From Nitrospirota bacterium (lineage in GTDB: Bacteria > Nitrospirota > Thermodesulfovibrionia > UBA6902), in assembly GCA_016214845.1 (NCBI GenBank), contig JACRMS010000037.1:62001-126000 (forward strand): 64,000 nt of DNA. Reading direction: 5' to 3'. The notes below the pieces were generated by a model. The model saw nothing but the letters and a program-made list of their open reading frames with translations, was not told the origin of the DNA and did no database searches. This document shows, piece after piece, positions 19,106 through 27,600 of this stretch; within the stretch, counting starts at the first letter, position 1; each line of letters starts with the position of its first letter. A program made the translations under genes and the position numbers.

Positions 19106-20209
19106 ATGGCTGGAGTTTTTTTATATTTATCGTCAATACTTTTTATCCTGACTTTGCTCATTAACTCCGCTGTATCAGGGCAGGAATTAGAGGTGCCTTC
19201 ATGCGTGAGGTGCCATGAAAAAGCATATGTTAAGGCAAATTCCAGCCGCTATCAGCACAGCGTGGCAAGAGACAAGTGTGAAATATGCCACATTCTTCCG
19301 GATCCTGAAGCTCAAAGAAAAAGCAGTTCGAGGTTCCCGGCGCTTGAAGGGGAGAACATCCTGTATCTGGACGAACTCCGCGATGATAAAAAATATCAGG
19401 TGAAGGTGTCAGCCTCTGGTCCGGGGCAAAAGAGCAGCGAGTCTGTCTTTGTGGGTATCGCGCCTGAAGAAGTCTGGAAATACCCGGGGAAGACCTTATC
19501 AATCAATCAACTGTCAGGAGTAAAGATTGAGGAGGTCAGGAAAGGTTTATTTGTCCGTGCGGTCATTTCATGGGACACCGACAATTTTGCAACTTCAGAG
19601 ATTGAATATAAGGCGGCAGACAAGTATTCAAGAAGATCAACCTTTGACAATACCTTTACCAAAAAACATAAAATAGCGCTGGAAGGGTTAAAGCATAAGT
19701 ACAGATATACTTTTAGTGTAATCTCAAGAGACCTTGACGGCAACGTGCTGAGGTCGGAAGAATATGTCCTTGATACATCCAGCGGATTTTCCAATCCTGA
19801 CATTACGGGCCAGGAGGATAAAGTATCTCCTGTCATAGCCTATGCAAAGGTATTCAAGTCAGGGGGAAAAGGATTTTACCTGAGGGTCCTTATAAACAAA
19901 CCCTGTGAGCTTGTTGTATCATGTACTGAAGTGCAAAAGATAGACGACAAACACGGCAACGGGCTTACGCAGGCAAGGTTCTCAATGATAGATGCGTGTA
20001 ACAAATGCCATCCGCCGCGCGCCTCCCATCCTGTCGGCGTAAAGGCGCACGGGCCCAGGCTCAGGACGCCTGAGGACATGCCTACTATAGAAGGCGGGGT
20101 TGTCACTTGCGTTACCTGCCATTACCCGCATGGTGGAGACAGCCCGTATTTTGCCAGATTTGATTACAGGAAAGACATGTGCATCAAGTGCCATATAATG
20201 GGTTTCTAA
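19106..20209 (+). CDS. Pentaheme c-type cytochrome with central beta-rich domain
   Basis: 367 residues with a signal peptide (about 1-25). Five CxxCH haem sites: 'CVRCH' and 'CEICH' near the N-terminus and 'CNKCH', 'CVTCH', 'CIKCH' in the last 80 residues. Between them lie about 200 residues of beta-rich sequence resembling two fibronectin-III-like repeats, without Cys. It should be periplasmic or exported, in electron transfer. It is followed at 34 bp by the HAMP protein and then by an ABC exporter on the same strand. I cannot assign a named family. Confidence 0.85.
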   Translation: MAGVFLYLSSILFILTLLINSAVSGQELEVPSCVRCHEKAYVKANSSRYQHSVARDKCEICHILPDPEAQRKSSSRFPALEGENILYLDELRDDKKYQVKVSASGPGQKSSESVFVGIAPEEVWKYPGKTLSINQLSGVKIEEVRKGLFVRAVISWDTDNFATSEIEYKAADKYSRRSTFDNTFTKKHKIALEGLKHKYRYTFSVISRDLDGNVLRSEEYVLDTSSGFSNPDITGQEDKVSPVIAYAKVFKSGGKGFYLRVLINKPCELVVSCTEVQKIDDKHGNGLTQARFSMIDACNKCHPPRASHPVGVKAHGPRLRTPEDMPTIEGGVVTCVTCHYPHGGDSPYFARFDYRKDMCIKCHIMGF

Positions 20210-20242
20210 CAATGAAATGAAATTATTATAAAGGGAGGCGCC

Positions 20243-20797
20243 GTGAGCATGAAGAACCAGCGGAGTGTTTTGAATTTTTCTGTTAACAGGCGGATGCAGT
20301 TGCGCATTTTTTTCAATATTTTTTTATTGTCCGTACTGGCCGCCGTGGTTATGGCTTTCGTTTTTTATTTATACAGCGACAGGGAGATCGGTGAAAGCTA
20401 CCGCCAGTTTCACATACACGCGAAGAACTTCCTGGACTTTCTCCTTCCGGCGGTGGGCATGTCGCTGTTTTTCACCATTATGCTGTCCGCGACTATAGCG
20501 CTTTTCTTCCCGATCAGGATCGCCGGGCCTTTGTTCAGGATTGAGCGTGACATAAGAGAGAAGGTAAGCCGCGGCGATCTCACCGTTAAATTTCAGTTGA
20601 GGAAAGGCGATGAGGCCGGAGACCTCGCAGACGCTGTTAATAATTGCATAGAGGGCCTCAGAAACAAAGTAGATACGGTCAGGCAATCAGCGAAAGAGCT
20701 TGAGGCCCTCGTTAGGGCAGATAAAGGAACGGCAAATCCTGACGTTGAAAAACTTGTCGCGAAGATCAATGAAGAGCTCCAGGTATTTAAACTTTAA
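20243..20797 (+). CDS. HAMP-domain membrane protein without output domain
   Basis: 184 residues: membrane helices at about 21-43 and 70-92, then a HAMP domain (about 92-145, 'FPIRIAGPLFRIERDIREKV') and a short coiled-coil end. There is no kinase, cyclase or methyl-accepting region, so it is a signal-relay or structural module, probably for a partner in trans. GTG at 20243 follows AAGGGAGG; an ATG 6 bp later is also possible. Such short HAMP proteins next to multiheme cytochromes are seen in metal- and sulfur-cycling bacteria (general knowledge, not proof here). Confidence 0.8.
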   Translation: MSMKNQRSVLNFSVNRRMQLRIFFNIFLLSVLAAVVMAFVFYLYSDREIGESYRQFHIHAKNFLDFLLPAVGMSLFFTIMLSATIALFFPIRIAGPLFRIERDIREKVSRGDLTVKFQLRKGDEAGDLADAVNNCIEGLRNKVDTVRQSAKELEALVRADKGTANPDVEKLVAKINEELQVFKL

Positions 20798-20876
20798 AGT
20801 AACGAGTGACGACTAACGGGTGACGAGTGTCCGGAAGGTCGAAGATTTAACTCGTAACTTGTTACCCGTTACTTTG
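20798..20876. repeat. Heptamer stuttering repeat, two inverted arms
   Basis: Starts at the base after the HAMP gene stop. The left arm is four 7-nt units (TAACGAG, TGACGAC and variants); after a 20-bp spacer the right arm is three units of complementary type (CTCGTAA, CTTGTTA). The arms can fold into a hairpin despite many unit-to-unit differences. It ends just before the ribosome site of the next gene. Confidence 0.88.
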
Positions 20877-20895
20877 TTGGTTATAGGAGGCCGTG

Positions 20896-22029
20896 GTGCT
20901 GTGGCTGGCATTGAAGACGCTTTTCCATGAGAAGGGGAGGCTTATCATCACCCTTATCGGGATAATATTTTCCACGGTCCTTTCGCTTACACAGGTATCA
21001 ATGTATTTCGGCCTGATGGGAAACGCCACAGGCATAATCAGGCATATCGACGGAGACATCTGGATAACTTCCAAAAATGTCCAGAATTTCGACTTTACAA
21101 ATCCTTTCCCCGAAGAAAGGATCAACAGGGTAAAGGCATTGCCTGAGGTACTGAGGGCTGACAAGCTCATACTTACATGGGGCTTTTTAAAGTTGGCTAA
21201 CGGAGGGCAGGAACAGGTGCAGATAATTGGTTTCAACCCCGACACAGGCGCAGGAGCCCCGTGGAACATGCTGAATAACAGGAGCGCCTCTGAAGTAAAA
21301 GGCGGCAGATACATGATAATAGACAAGACCTCGGAGCAGAGGACAGGGACCCTGCAGGAGGGCACGTTATGGGAATTAAACAAGAAGATGTTCAAGCTTG
21401 TGGGTCTCTCCGAGGGCATAAGGAGTTTCACCACCGCGCCGATAGTGTTTATGTCATTTAATCAGGCGCAGAACTTTTTCGCGGGAACAGTGCGCCAGAA
21501 TGAGACGTCGTATATAGTCGCGAAGCTGAAGGACAGGGAAAAGATCAAAGAGGTCGTCGAGGCACTGAGGGCGACAATGAAGGACAATGACGTATTGACA
21601 AAAGAAGATTTTATTTTTAAAACCGTCATGTACTGGACTGTGCAGACAGGGATGGGGATGGGATTTTTTCTTACCGCAATTCTGGGACTAATCGTTGGCG
21701 GAGCGATTGTGGGGCAGACGGTGTATGCAAACACCATGGAGCATCTGAGGGAGTTTGGGACGCTCAAGGCGCTGGGAGCAAAGAACAGCGATATATATCA
21801 GGTCATCTTCGGACAGGTCAGCATAAACGCCGTTATCGGTTACGCGGCCGGATCAATGATCATCATTCTCGCGCGGGGCGGAATTGAAAGGGCAGGGGTG
21901 AGCCTGTATTTAAGCGCCGGGTTATTTCTGGCGTTGTTTTTTATAATTCTCCTGACATGTTTTTTGTCCGCTTATTTTTCCGTGAGAAAAGTGAGGACAC
22001 TGGATCCGGTGATGGTGTTCAGGACGTGA
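20896..22029 (+). CDS. ABC exporter permease (DevC/MacB-FtsX type)
   Basis: About 377 residues: an N-terminal membrane helix (about 15-37), a periplasmic domain of roughly 230 residues, then three membrane helices in the FtsX domain and the ending 'KVRTLDPVMVFRT'. The second GTG (20896) gives 5 nt to the AGGAGG and is preferred to 20893. With the ATPase (22144) and the membrane-fusion protein (22890) it makes a three-part exporter like DevBCA or MacAB; no TolC-type gene is next to it. Confidence 0.88.
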   Translation: MLWLALKTLFHEKGRLIITLIGIIFSTVLSLTQVSMYFGLMGNATGIIRHIDGDIWITSKNVQNFDFTNPFPEERINRVKALPEVLRADKLILTWGFLKLANGGQEQVQIIGFNPDTGAGAPWNMLNNRSASEVKGGRYMIIDKTSEQRTGTLQEGTLWELNKKMFKLVGLSEGIRSFTTAPIVFMSFNQAQNFFAGTVRQNETSYIVAKLKDREKIKEVVEALRATMKDNDVLTKEDFIFKTVMYWTVQTGMGMGFFLTAILGLIVGGAIVGQTVYANTMEHLREFGTLKALGAKNSDIYQVIFGQVSINAVIGYAAGSMIIILARGGIERAGVSLYLSAGLFLALFFIILLTCFLSAYFSVRKVRTLDPVMVFRT

Positions 22030-22054
22030 AAGTTAATAATACAAAGAACAATAC

Positions 22055-22131
22055 ATCCACAGATTTCGCAGATTGCACAGATCGGGTAAAGGCTTTATAG
22101 AAAATCTGCGTAAATCTGAGTAATCTGTGGA
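22055..22131. repeat. Nonamer stuttering repeat, two inverted arms
   Basis: The left arm holds units around CGCAGATT and GCACAGAT; the right arm holds the complementary AATCTGCGT and AATCTGTGG types, with a 20-bp spacer. The outer ends (TCCACAGAT and ATCTGTGGA) are perfectly complementary. It lies between the permease and ATPase genes; the unit also appears as the inner palindrome at 42849-43008. Confidence 0.85.
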
Positions 22132-22143
22132 CTTATTATTTAA

Positions 22144-22842
22144 ATGATTATGACGCCGATACTTGAATTGAAAAATATCACTAAGATTTATGGAGAGGAA
22201 GATAATAAGGTGGTTGCGGTGGACTCGGTGACACTTTCTCTGAAAAGGCAGGAGGTGCTTCTTATCATGGGGCCGTCAGGCTCAGGGAAAACAACATTGC
22301 TTTCAATAATGGGATGTATCCTGCGCCCCACAAATGGCGAGGTAGTTGTAGACAGTCAAACAATCAGCGGGGGTGAAGGACCGCCTCTCATTTGTGACGA
22401 TGTCCTTCCTGACATCAGGAAGCAATACTTCGGTTTTGTCTTTCAGTCGTTCAATCTTTTCCCGTCACTCACCGCGGTTGATAACGTGGGGTTGATACTG
22501 CGCCTCAAAAAACACGACAAGCGGAAGATACAGTCTGAGGCCTTGAGGCTTATAGAAAGATTCGGGCTTGCAAAGAGGGCGAATTTTTATCCTGCTGATA
22601 TGAGCGGCGGGGAAAAACAGAGGGTGGCATTGGCAAGGGCCCTGGCCGGAGACCCTCCAATTGTCCTTGCGGATGAACCGACCGCAAATCTCGATTCAAA
22701 GACCGGGCTTGATGTTCTTAAGCTTTTGAGGGAATTGTCGGAAGAGGCCGGGAAGGCGATAGTTATCGTGAGCCACGACCCGAAGGCGGAGACGATAGCC
22801 GACAGGATTGTATATTTAGAAGACGGTAAAATTATTTTGTAG
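22144..22842 (+). CDS. ABC exporter ATPase (DevA/MacB/LolD type)
   Basis: 232 residues with Walker A 'GPSGSGKTT', the signature 'MSGGEKQRVALARAL' and Walker B 'IVLADEPTANLD'. It pairs with the permease before it and the HlyD protein after it. The last Leu codon and the stop TAG fall inside the left end of a GTAGGGGCG-type palindrome (TTGTAGGGGCG), so the repeat supplies the end of the gene. Confidence 0.92.
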   Translation: MIMTPILELKNITKIYGEEDNKVVAVDSVTLSLKRQEVLLIMGPSGSGKTTLLSIMGCILRPTNGEVVVDSQTISGGEGPPLICDDVLPDIRKQYFGFVFQSFNLFPSLTAVDNVGLILRLKKHDKRKIQSEALRLIERFGLAKRANFYPADMSGGEKQRVALARALAGDPPIVLADEPTANLDSKTGLDVLKLLRELSEEAGKAIVIVSHDPKAETIADRIVYLEDGKIIL

Positions 22843-22863
22843 GGGCGAGGCGATGCCTCGCCC
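22839..22863. repeat. GTAGGGGCG-family palindrome P2 (core AGGCGATGCCT), supplies stop codon
   Basis: GTAGGGGCGAGG with its complement CCTCGCCC around GCGATGC. The TAG at 22840-22842 inside the left end is the stop codon of the ABC ATPase gene. The right end is shortened (CGCCC without CTAC). Confidence 0.85.
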
Positions 22864-22889
22864 AAGGATAGACAGAGGTGTCATAAGCC

Positions 22890-23915
22890 ATGAAGAAAAC
22901 AGTTCCAGCGATAGTGCTGATATGTCTTGTGATCGCGGGGTATGTAATTTTTTCAAAAAGCAAAAATGAGAAATCAAAGACTGATGTCCCTCAGACCACG
23001 TCCATGAGATACGTTGCCGCGGAAGGAAAAGTTGAGGCGATGCCGGGCTACGAAGTGGAGGTGGGCAGCGAGATAGACGGAAGAATAGCGGAGTTTTACG
23101 TAGATGAGGGCGATGAGGTGAAAAAGGACCAATTGATAGCAAAGCTTGAGAACAAAGACCTTGATGCCAGACTGAAAGAGGCAGAGGCTGAATTGCAAGT
23201 GGCAAAATCAAGGCTGAGTGAAGTGGCATCAGGGTCAAGGGAAGAGGAGATCAAAAAGGCGACTGCCGCGCTTGCCGCTGCTGTCGCCGACATGGAATAT
23301 GCAACGCTAAGTCTTCAAAGGCATAAAGAGCTTTTCAGGGAAAGTTTGATACCTAAAGAGATATATGATGAAAAAGAAATGGCCTTCAGAGTTGCTGAAG
23401 CAAGAGTCAAGGAGGCTGAAGAGGAAGAGCGGCTCCTGAAAAAAGGGCCGAAGCAGGAGACTTTGAAGCTAAATGAGGACAGCGTGAAGCGCGCTGAAGC
23501 AAATGTCGATTATTTTAAAAAGCTCCTTGAGAAAACATATATAAAAGCCCCGATCTCAGGGACTGTCATCCGCAAATATCTTCAGCAGGGTGAGATGATA
23601 AGCAAGGAGATGCTTATCGCGCTGGTCGCCATCGCCGACGTGGAGAAGACATGGATAAACGCGGAGGTGGATGAGACTGATATCGGCAGGATCCTGCCCG
23701 GATATCCTGTGGAGATAACATCAGAGGCATATCCGGGGAAGATCTTTTACGGGGAGGTCAAGGAGATCTCGGCGTACGTAGGCGCGAGAAAAGTAAAACC
23801 GAACGATCCCGCAAAGAATGTAGATATGAAAGTGATATCGGTTAAGATAGCCGCAAAAGAAAAGACGCCGTTCAAGCTGGGAATGACGGTGGATGTAAAG
23901 ATTGTGCCGAGGTAA
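22890..23915 (+). CDS. HlyD-family membrane-fusion (periplasmic adaptor) protein
   Basis: 341 residues: a signal anchor (about 5-22), a lipoyl-like half ('EGKVEAMPGYEVEVGSEIDG'), a long coiled-coil hairpin (about 85-200), the second lipoyl half ('TYIKAPISGTVIRKYLQQGE') and a beta-barrel domain. This is the DevB/MacA layout and completes the exporter with the two genes before it. The substrate is unknown. The tRNA-Cys gene on the other strand ends 7 bp after the stop. Confidence 0.9.
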   Translation: MKKTVPAIVLICLVIAGYVIFSKSKNEKSKTDVPQTTSMRYVAAEGKVEAMPGYEVEVGSEIDGRIAEFYVDEGDEVKKDQLIAKLENKDLDARLKEAEAELQVAKSRLSEVASGSREEEIKKATAALAAAVADMEYATLSLQRHKELFRESLIPKEIYDEKEMAFRVAEARVKEAEEEERLLKKGPKQETLKLNEDSVKRAEANVDYFKKLLEKTYIKAPISGTVIRKYLQQGEMISKEMLIALVAIADVEKTWINAEVDETDIGRILPGYPVEITSEAYPGKIFYGEVKEISAYVGARKVKPNDPAKNVDMKVISVKIAAKEKTPFKLGMTVDVKIVPR

Positions 23916-23921
23916 AAGTGA

Positions 23922-23993
23922 AGGCGACGAGCGGATTCGAACCGCTGAATAAAGGTTTTGCAGACCTCTCCCTTGCCACTTGGGTACGTCGCC
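23922..23993 (-). tRNA. tRNA-Cys (GCA)
   Basis: A full cloverleaf can be drawn on the minus strand: acceptor GGCGACG paired with CGTCGCC, anticodon loop CTGCAAA with GCA flanked by a five-pair stem, T-arm with TTCGAAT. The 3' CCA is not encoded (the next bases read TCA), unlike the neighbouring tRNA-Gly. Confidence 0.95.
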
Positions 23994-23998
23994 AAATT

Positions 23999-24087
23999 CA
24001 GAAGAAAGAAGACAGATGCCAGAACACAGAAAAAATTTTTGTATTTTCAGTCTGTGTTCTTTCTTCTGTAATCTGTCGTCTTTTTTT
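23999..24087. repeat. Heptamer stuttering repeat between the two tRNA genes
   Basis: The left arm has four 7-nt units (AGAAGAA, AGAAGAC and variants); the right arm has units such as TCTGTGT and TCTGTAA, roughly complementary. The arms are separated by an A/T-rich spacer. A run of seven T follows on the plus strand. It fills nearly the whole gap between tRNA-Gly and tRNA-Cys, so the two tRNAs may be transcribed together through the hairpin or be separated by it. Confidence 0.85.
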
Positions 24088-24089
24088 AA

Positions 24090-24164
24090 TGGAGCGGGCG
24101 ACGGGATTCGAACCCGCGACCCCAACCTTGGCAAGGTTGTGCTCTACCACTGAGCTACACCCGC
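24090..24164 (-). tRNA. tRNA-Gly (GCC)
   Basis: 75-nt cloverleaf with encoded CCA: acceptor GCGGGTG paired with CGCCCGC, D-arm GCTC/GAGC, anticodon stem CAACC/GGTTG around TTGCCAA (anticodon GCC), T-arm GCGGG-TTCGAAT-CCCGT. Confidence 0.97.
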
Positions 24165-24171
24165 AATTAAA

Positions 24172-24199
24172 AGAAGGGCGTATTGCAATACGCCCCTAC
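24172..24199. repeat. GTAGGGGCG-family palindrome P3 (core GTATTGCAATAC)
   Basis: GGGCGTATTG followed by CAATACGCCCCTAC, just upstream (on the minus strand) of tRNA-Gly. The core differs from P1 by a single compensated pair (TCGCGA versus TTGCAA). Confidence 0.85.
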
Positions 24200-24267
24200 C
24201 ACTCTTAACTCAAATCGTCTATAATAGACAACTAACATAGTAATGAAAAAAAGAGAGTCTTGTCAAT

Positions 24268-25743
24268 ATGCTATATCCTGATTTTAACGAATTTGAAAAG
24301 AAATCGCTGGAAGGCAACCTCATCCCGGTCTACAAGGAGATACTTGCGGACCTTGAAACCCCGTTGTCTGCGTTCCTCAAATTAAAAGGGAAAACAGGCT
24401 TCCTTCTCGAAAGCCTTGAGGGTGGAGAGAAATGGGCCCGGTACTCCTTTATCGGGAGCAATCCGTCCATGATAATAGAAGGCAAAGGGAAAAGCCTGAC
24501 GATCAGCAGTGGCGGTCAAAAAGAGAAAGCCGCTTTCGTGAAGGACCCTCTTGAAGTGATCTCGGCAGAATTGAAAAAATATAAACCGGTCAGTATGCCG
24601 GGGCTGCCGAGGTTCTACGGCGGCTTTGTCGGATATATCGGATATGACACTGTGCGTTATTTTGAAAAGCTTCCTGACAGACATCACACGGGACTTAATC
24701 TCCCGGATATTTTTTTGATGTTTACCGATACACTGCTGGTCTTCGACAATCTGACACATAAGATCAAAGTAATATCAAACGCCCACATAGAAGGCAACGC
24801 AAAAGAGGCATATGAAAAGGCAGAGGCAAAGATTGACGCCATAGTTAAGAAATTGCAGTCTATGGCGGTTATAAAGAGGACGCCGCGGGACAAATCAACG
24901 CAGCAGACAACAAATTTCTCGTCAAACTTTTCAAAAGACGATTTCAAGCGGGCGGTGGAAAAGACAAAGGAATATGTTCACTCAGGCGATATCATTCAGG
25001 CAGTGATATCTCAGAACTTCCAGAGGGAAACGGAGATCCCGCCGATAAACGCGTACCGGGCGTTACGTGTTATCAATCCCTCGCCATACATGTATTACAT
25101 TGAGACCGGGAAGTGTACGCTTGTCGGGTCTTCACCCGAAATACTGGTCAGGCTTGAAGATGATGACATAGAGTTAAGGCCGATCGCGGGTACAAGAAGA
25201 AGGGGCCATACAAAGGAAGAAGATTTGTCCATGGAGCAGGAGCTTAAGGCCGACCCGAAGGAGATAGCCGAGCACATTATGCTTGTCGACCTTGGGAGAA
25301 ACGACGTCGGCAGGGTCGCGGATACCGGCAGCGTAAAGGTCACTGAATTGATGACGATAGAGAGATATTCCCATGTCATGCACCTCGTATCAAATGTCGT
25401 CGGCAAGCTGAGGAACAACCATGACGCCTTCGATGTGCTCAGGGCGTCATTCCCGGCAGGCACAGTGACAGGCGCGCCGAAGATACGCGCGATGGAGATC
25501 ATCGAAGAAGTGGAGCCCTCAAGACGCGGGCCGTATGCAGGCTCTGTAGGATACTTCGGATTTTCAGGCAGCATGGATATGTGCATAACAATAAGGACGA
25601 TAATCTTTAAAGACAAGAAGGCCTATATTCAGGCAGGCGCTGGAATTGTGGCCGACTCTGATCCCGAAAAAGAATATCAGGAAACCGTTAACAAGGCAAA
25701 AGGCATGTTCAAGGCCATAGAGATGGCGGAAAAAGAATTGTAG
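24268..25743 (+). CDS. trpE: Anthranilate synthase component I
   Basis: Makes anthranilate from chorismate with TrpG, the first step of tryptophan synthesis. 491 residues: an N-terminal domain with the feedback-binding 'LLESLEGGEKWARYSFIG', and the chorismate-binding core with 'GSSPEILVRL', 'PIAGTRRRG', 'VDLGRNDVGRV', 'GTVTGAPKIRAMEII' and 'YAGSVGYFGF'. The last Leu and the stop TAG come from a GTAGGGGCG palindrome. No leader peptide or attenuator is visible upstream. Confidence 0.95.
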   Translation: MLYPDFNEFEKKSLEGNLIPVYKEILADLETPLSAFLKLKGKTGFLLESLEGGEKWARYSFIGSNPSMIIEGKGKSLTISSGGQKEKAAFVKDPLEVISAELKKYKPVSMPGLPRFYGGFVGYIGYDTVRYFEKLPDRHHTGLNLPDIFLMFTDTLLVFDNLTHKIKVISNAHIEGNAKEAYEKAEAKIDAIVKKLQSMAVIKRTPRDKSTQQTTNFSSNFSKDDFKRAVEKTKEYVHSGDIIQAVISQNFQRETEIPPINAYRALRVINPSPYMYYIETGKCTLVGSSPEILVRLEDDDIELRPIAGTRRRGHTKEEDLSMEQELKADPKEIAEHIMLVDLGRNDVGRVADTGSVKVTELMTIERYSHVMHLVSNVVGKLRNNHDAFDVLRASFPAGTVTGAPKIRAMEIIEEVEPSRRGPYAGSVGYFGFSGSMDMCITIRTIIFKDKKAYIQAGAGIVADSDPEKEYQETVNKAKGMFKAIEMAEKEL

Positions 25744-25768
25744 GGGCGGGTTTGAAACCCGCCTTAGG
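25740..25768. repeat. GTAGGGGCG-family palindrome P4 (core GGGTTTGAAACCC), supplies stop codon
   Basis: GTAGGGGCGGG, then TTTGAAA, then CCCGCC. The TAG at 25741-25743 is the stop codon of trpE. The right end has diverged from CCCTAC to TTAGGAG, whose AGGAG sits 10 nt before the trpG ATG and is its likely ribosome binding site. Confidence 0.85.
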
Positions 25769-25779
25769 AGCTAAGAGTT

Positions 25780-26349
25780 ATGTTATTAATGATCGACAAT
25801 TATGATTCCTTTACCTATAACCTCGTCCAGTATCTCGGGGAGCTGGGTGAGGATATAAAGGTATTCAGAAACGACAAGATCACGATCTCAGAGATAGAGA
25901 AGTTGGATCCTGCAAGAATTGTTATCTCCCCCGGTCCCTGCACGCCGAAGGAGGCTGGCATCTCTATAAAGACGATACAGCATTTTACGGGAAAGATCCC
26001 GATACTCGGCGTTTGCCTCGGTCACCAGTCAATAGGCGCTGCCTACGGGGCCGAAATAGTGAACGCGCCGAGGCTGATGCACGGGAAGACCTCGATGATC
26101 CATCACGACGGTAAGACAATATTCAAAGACCTGCCCAACCCGTTTGAGGCAACACGCTATCATTCGCTGATTATAAAGAAAGACACCCTCTCTGATGATT
26201 TCATAATAACCGCATGGACGGACCAGGACGAGATCATGGGAATAAGGCACAAAGAATTTGTCCTCGAAGGAGTGCAGTTCCATCCTGAGTCAATACTCAC
26301 AAGGGCGGGAAAAGACCTTTTAAGAAATTTTATAAAACTGAAATATTAG
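25780..26349 (+). CDS. trpG: Anthranilate synthase component II (glutamine amidotransferase)
   Basis: Gives ammonia from glutamine to TrpE. 189 residues of a class I amidotransferase: 'NYDSFTYNLVQYLGELG' at the start, 'VISPGPCTP' and 'GVCLGHQSIG' (nucleophile Cys near 79) and 'VQFHPESILT' (His, Glu). It may also serve para-aminobenzoate synthesis as PabA. Its stop directly abuts the stop of the convergent gene at 26350. Confidence 0.95.
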   Translation: MLLMIDNYDSFTYNLVQYLGELGEDIKVFRNDKITISEIEKLDPARIVISPGPCTPKEAGISIKTIQHFTGKIPILGVCLGHQSIGAAYGAEIVNAPRLMHGKTSMIHHDGKTIFKDLPNPFEATRYHSLIIKKDTLSDDFIITAWTDQDEIMGIRHKEFVLEGVQFHPESILTRAGKDLLRNFIKLKY

Positions 26350-26700
26350 TTAAAACTTTGCATTCAGCAGCGATGCGGAATACAGCGTGCCGCTATTAGT
26401 TTTCTGTATTACAGGTGTAGGTACAGCCAGTTTAATTTTTCCGTTCTCTATTTCCGCAAGGCTGCTCGTCTCTTTAAGACCGTAAAATAAACCTCCGAAA
26501 GTCCCGATGAGGACCCCTGCGCCGACCTTTGTTCCAAAATGGTCCGCGTCAATCGCGTAAACAGCGACTCCTAATAACGCCCCTATTGCGGCCCCGTAGA
26601 GTGAATCCCTGAAAACTGTTTCTCCTTCACCAGCAGCAAATGCAGCGCCCTGAAAAACCATTATTGAAAGGACCGTAATAATTAAGATCTTCTTAAACAT
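26350..26700 (-). CDS. Exported glycine-rich small protein (unknown function)
   Basis: 116 residues with a signal peptide (about 1-22, ending 'GAAFAA'). Two hydrophobic glycine-rich stretches (about 34-48 and 58-74, 'GAGVLIGTFGGLFYGL') resemble a glycine-zipper membrane hairpin. The family is not recognised. It ends exactly where trpG ends, on the other strand. Confidence 0.7.
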   Translation of the reverse strand: MFKKILIITVLSIMVFQGAAFAAGEGETVFRDSLYGAAIGALLGVAVYAIDADHFGTKVGAGVLIGTFGGLFYGLKETSSLAEIENGKIKLAVPTPVIQKTNSGTLYSASLLNAKF

Positions 26701-26953
26701 AAATTTTCTTCTCCTTTTATTTATATAAAAAATTCCGGATTGATGCTTTCTTATTTTAGTAAAGATTACATTAATTTGTCCAGAATCCCTTTGAAATTAT
26801 TTCCCGCGGTCCGGTCACGCAATGGAATATTCCCACCTTCTGTGATATTCTATTTAAAAAAATAAATATTTATAGAAAGAAGTTTGGAATAGACGCCGTA
26901 CAATGACTCACCTTTAAGCGGGCCCTTCCAGATAATTTCTCAAGGAGGACATT

Positions 26954-27472
26954 ATGAATAAAATCAAGTGGTGGATCTTTTTGGGCTTGATCCTTACCGG
27001 CTTAATTGCCCCACCGTTACACAGCGCGGAAACAGTGAAAGGAGACAAGAAAATGACAGTTGCAGAAGGAAAGACAATTGGGATCGAGTATACGCTCAAA
27101 CTGAAAGATGATTCCTTAATTGACACGAATGTGGGTGCTGAGCCGTTGACCTATATTCAGGGGTCTCATCAGATCATTCCCGGATTAGAAAAGGAGCTGG
27201 AAGGGATGAAGGTAGGTGAGAGCAAGAAAGTCACGGTAAATCCGAAAGACGGATACGGCGAGATCAATGATAAGGCCGTTGTTGAGGTCAACAAGGACCT
27301 GATCCCCAAAGACGTAAAGGTCGGGATGCAATTACAGGGAAGGAACGCTGACGGGCAGGCTATTTCAGCGACAGTAAAAGAAATAAAAGAGAAGACAGTT
27401 TTACTGGACCACAACCATCCTTTAGCCGGAAAGACCCTGTTCTTCGACGTGAAGATTCTCAGTATCGATTAA
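26954..27472 (+). CDS. Exported FKBP-type peptidyl-prolyl isomerase (SlyD-like)
   Basis: 172 residues: signal peptide about 1-25, then an FKBP fold interrupted by an IF (insert-in-flap) domain as in SlyD ('YTLKLKDDSLIDTN', 'LTYIQGSHQIIPGLEKEL', 'PKDGYGE', 'DHNHPLAGKTLFFDVKI'). The metal-binding His-rich tail of SlyD is absent. It should help protein folding in the periplasm. AAGGAGG lies before the ATG. Confidence 0.92.
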   Translation: MNKIKWWIFLGLILTGLIAPPLHSAETVKGDKKMTVAEGKTIGIEYTLKLKDDSLIDTNVGAEPLTYIQGSHQIIPGLEKELEGMKVGESKKVTVNPKDGYGEINDKAVVEVNKDLIPKDVKVGMQLQGRNADGQAISATVKEIKEKTVLLDHNHPLAGKTLFFDVKILSID

Positions 27473-27525
27473 GCATTTCTACCCCATAAAAAATAAAAAA
27501 GGGATAATCTTTGATTCATTATTCT

Positions 27526-27553
27526 GTAGGGGCGGGTTTTAAACCCGCCCCTA
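27526..27553. repeat. GTAGGGGCG-family palindrome P5 (core GGGTTTTAAACCC), best-preserved copy
   Basis: Full-length and perfect: GTAGGGGCGGGTTT with its exact complement. It lies between the convergent FKBP and DNA ligase genes and could act as a terminator in both directions. Confidence 0.9.
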
Positions 27554-27600
27554 CAATTCTTGCGCAGTCTTCCATTTCAGTAACCATTCAAACAGACATA

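Noticed and set aside
23999-24087. CRISPR-like array between the tRNA genes (and at other stutter loci)
   Set aside because: Units are 7-10 nt without spacers of 25-40 nt, no cas genes are present and the arms are inverted, not direct repeats.
24165-24267. Trp attenuator or leader peptide before trpE
   Set aside because: No ORF with tandem Trp codons and no alternative hairpins; only palindrome P3 lies there.
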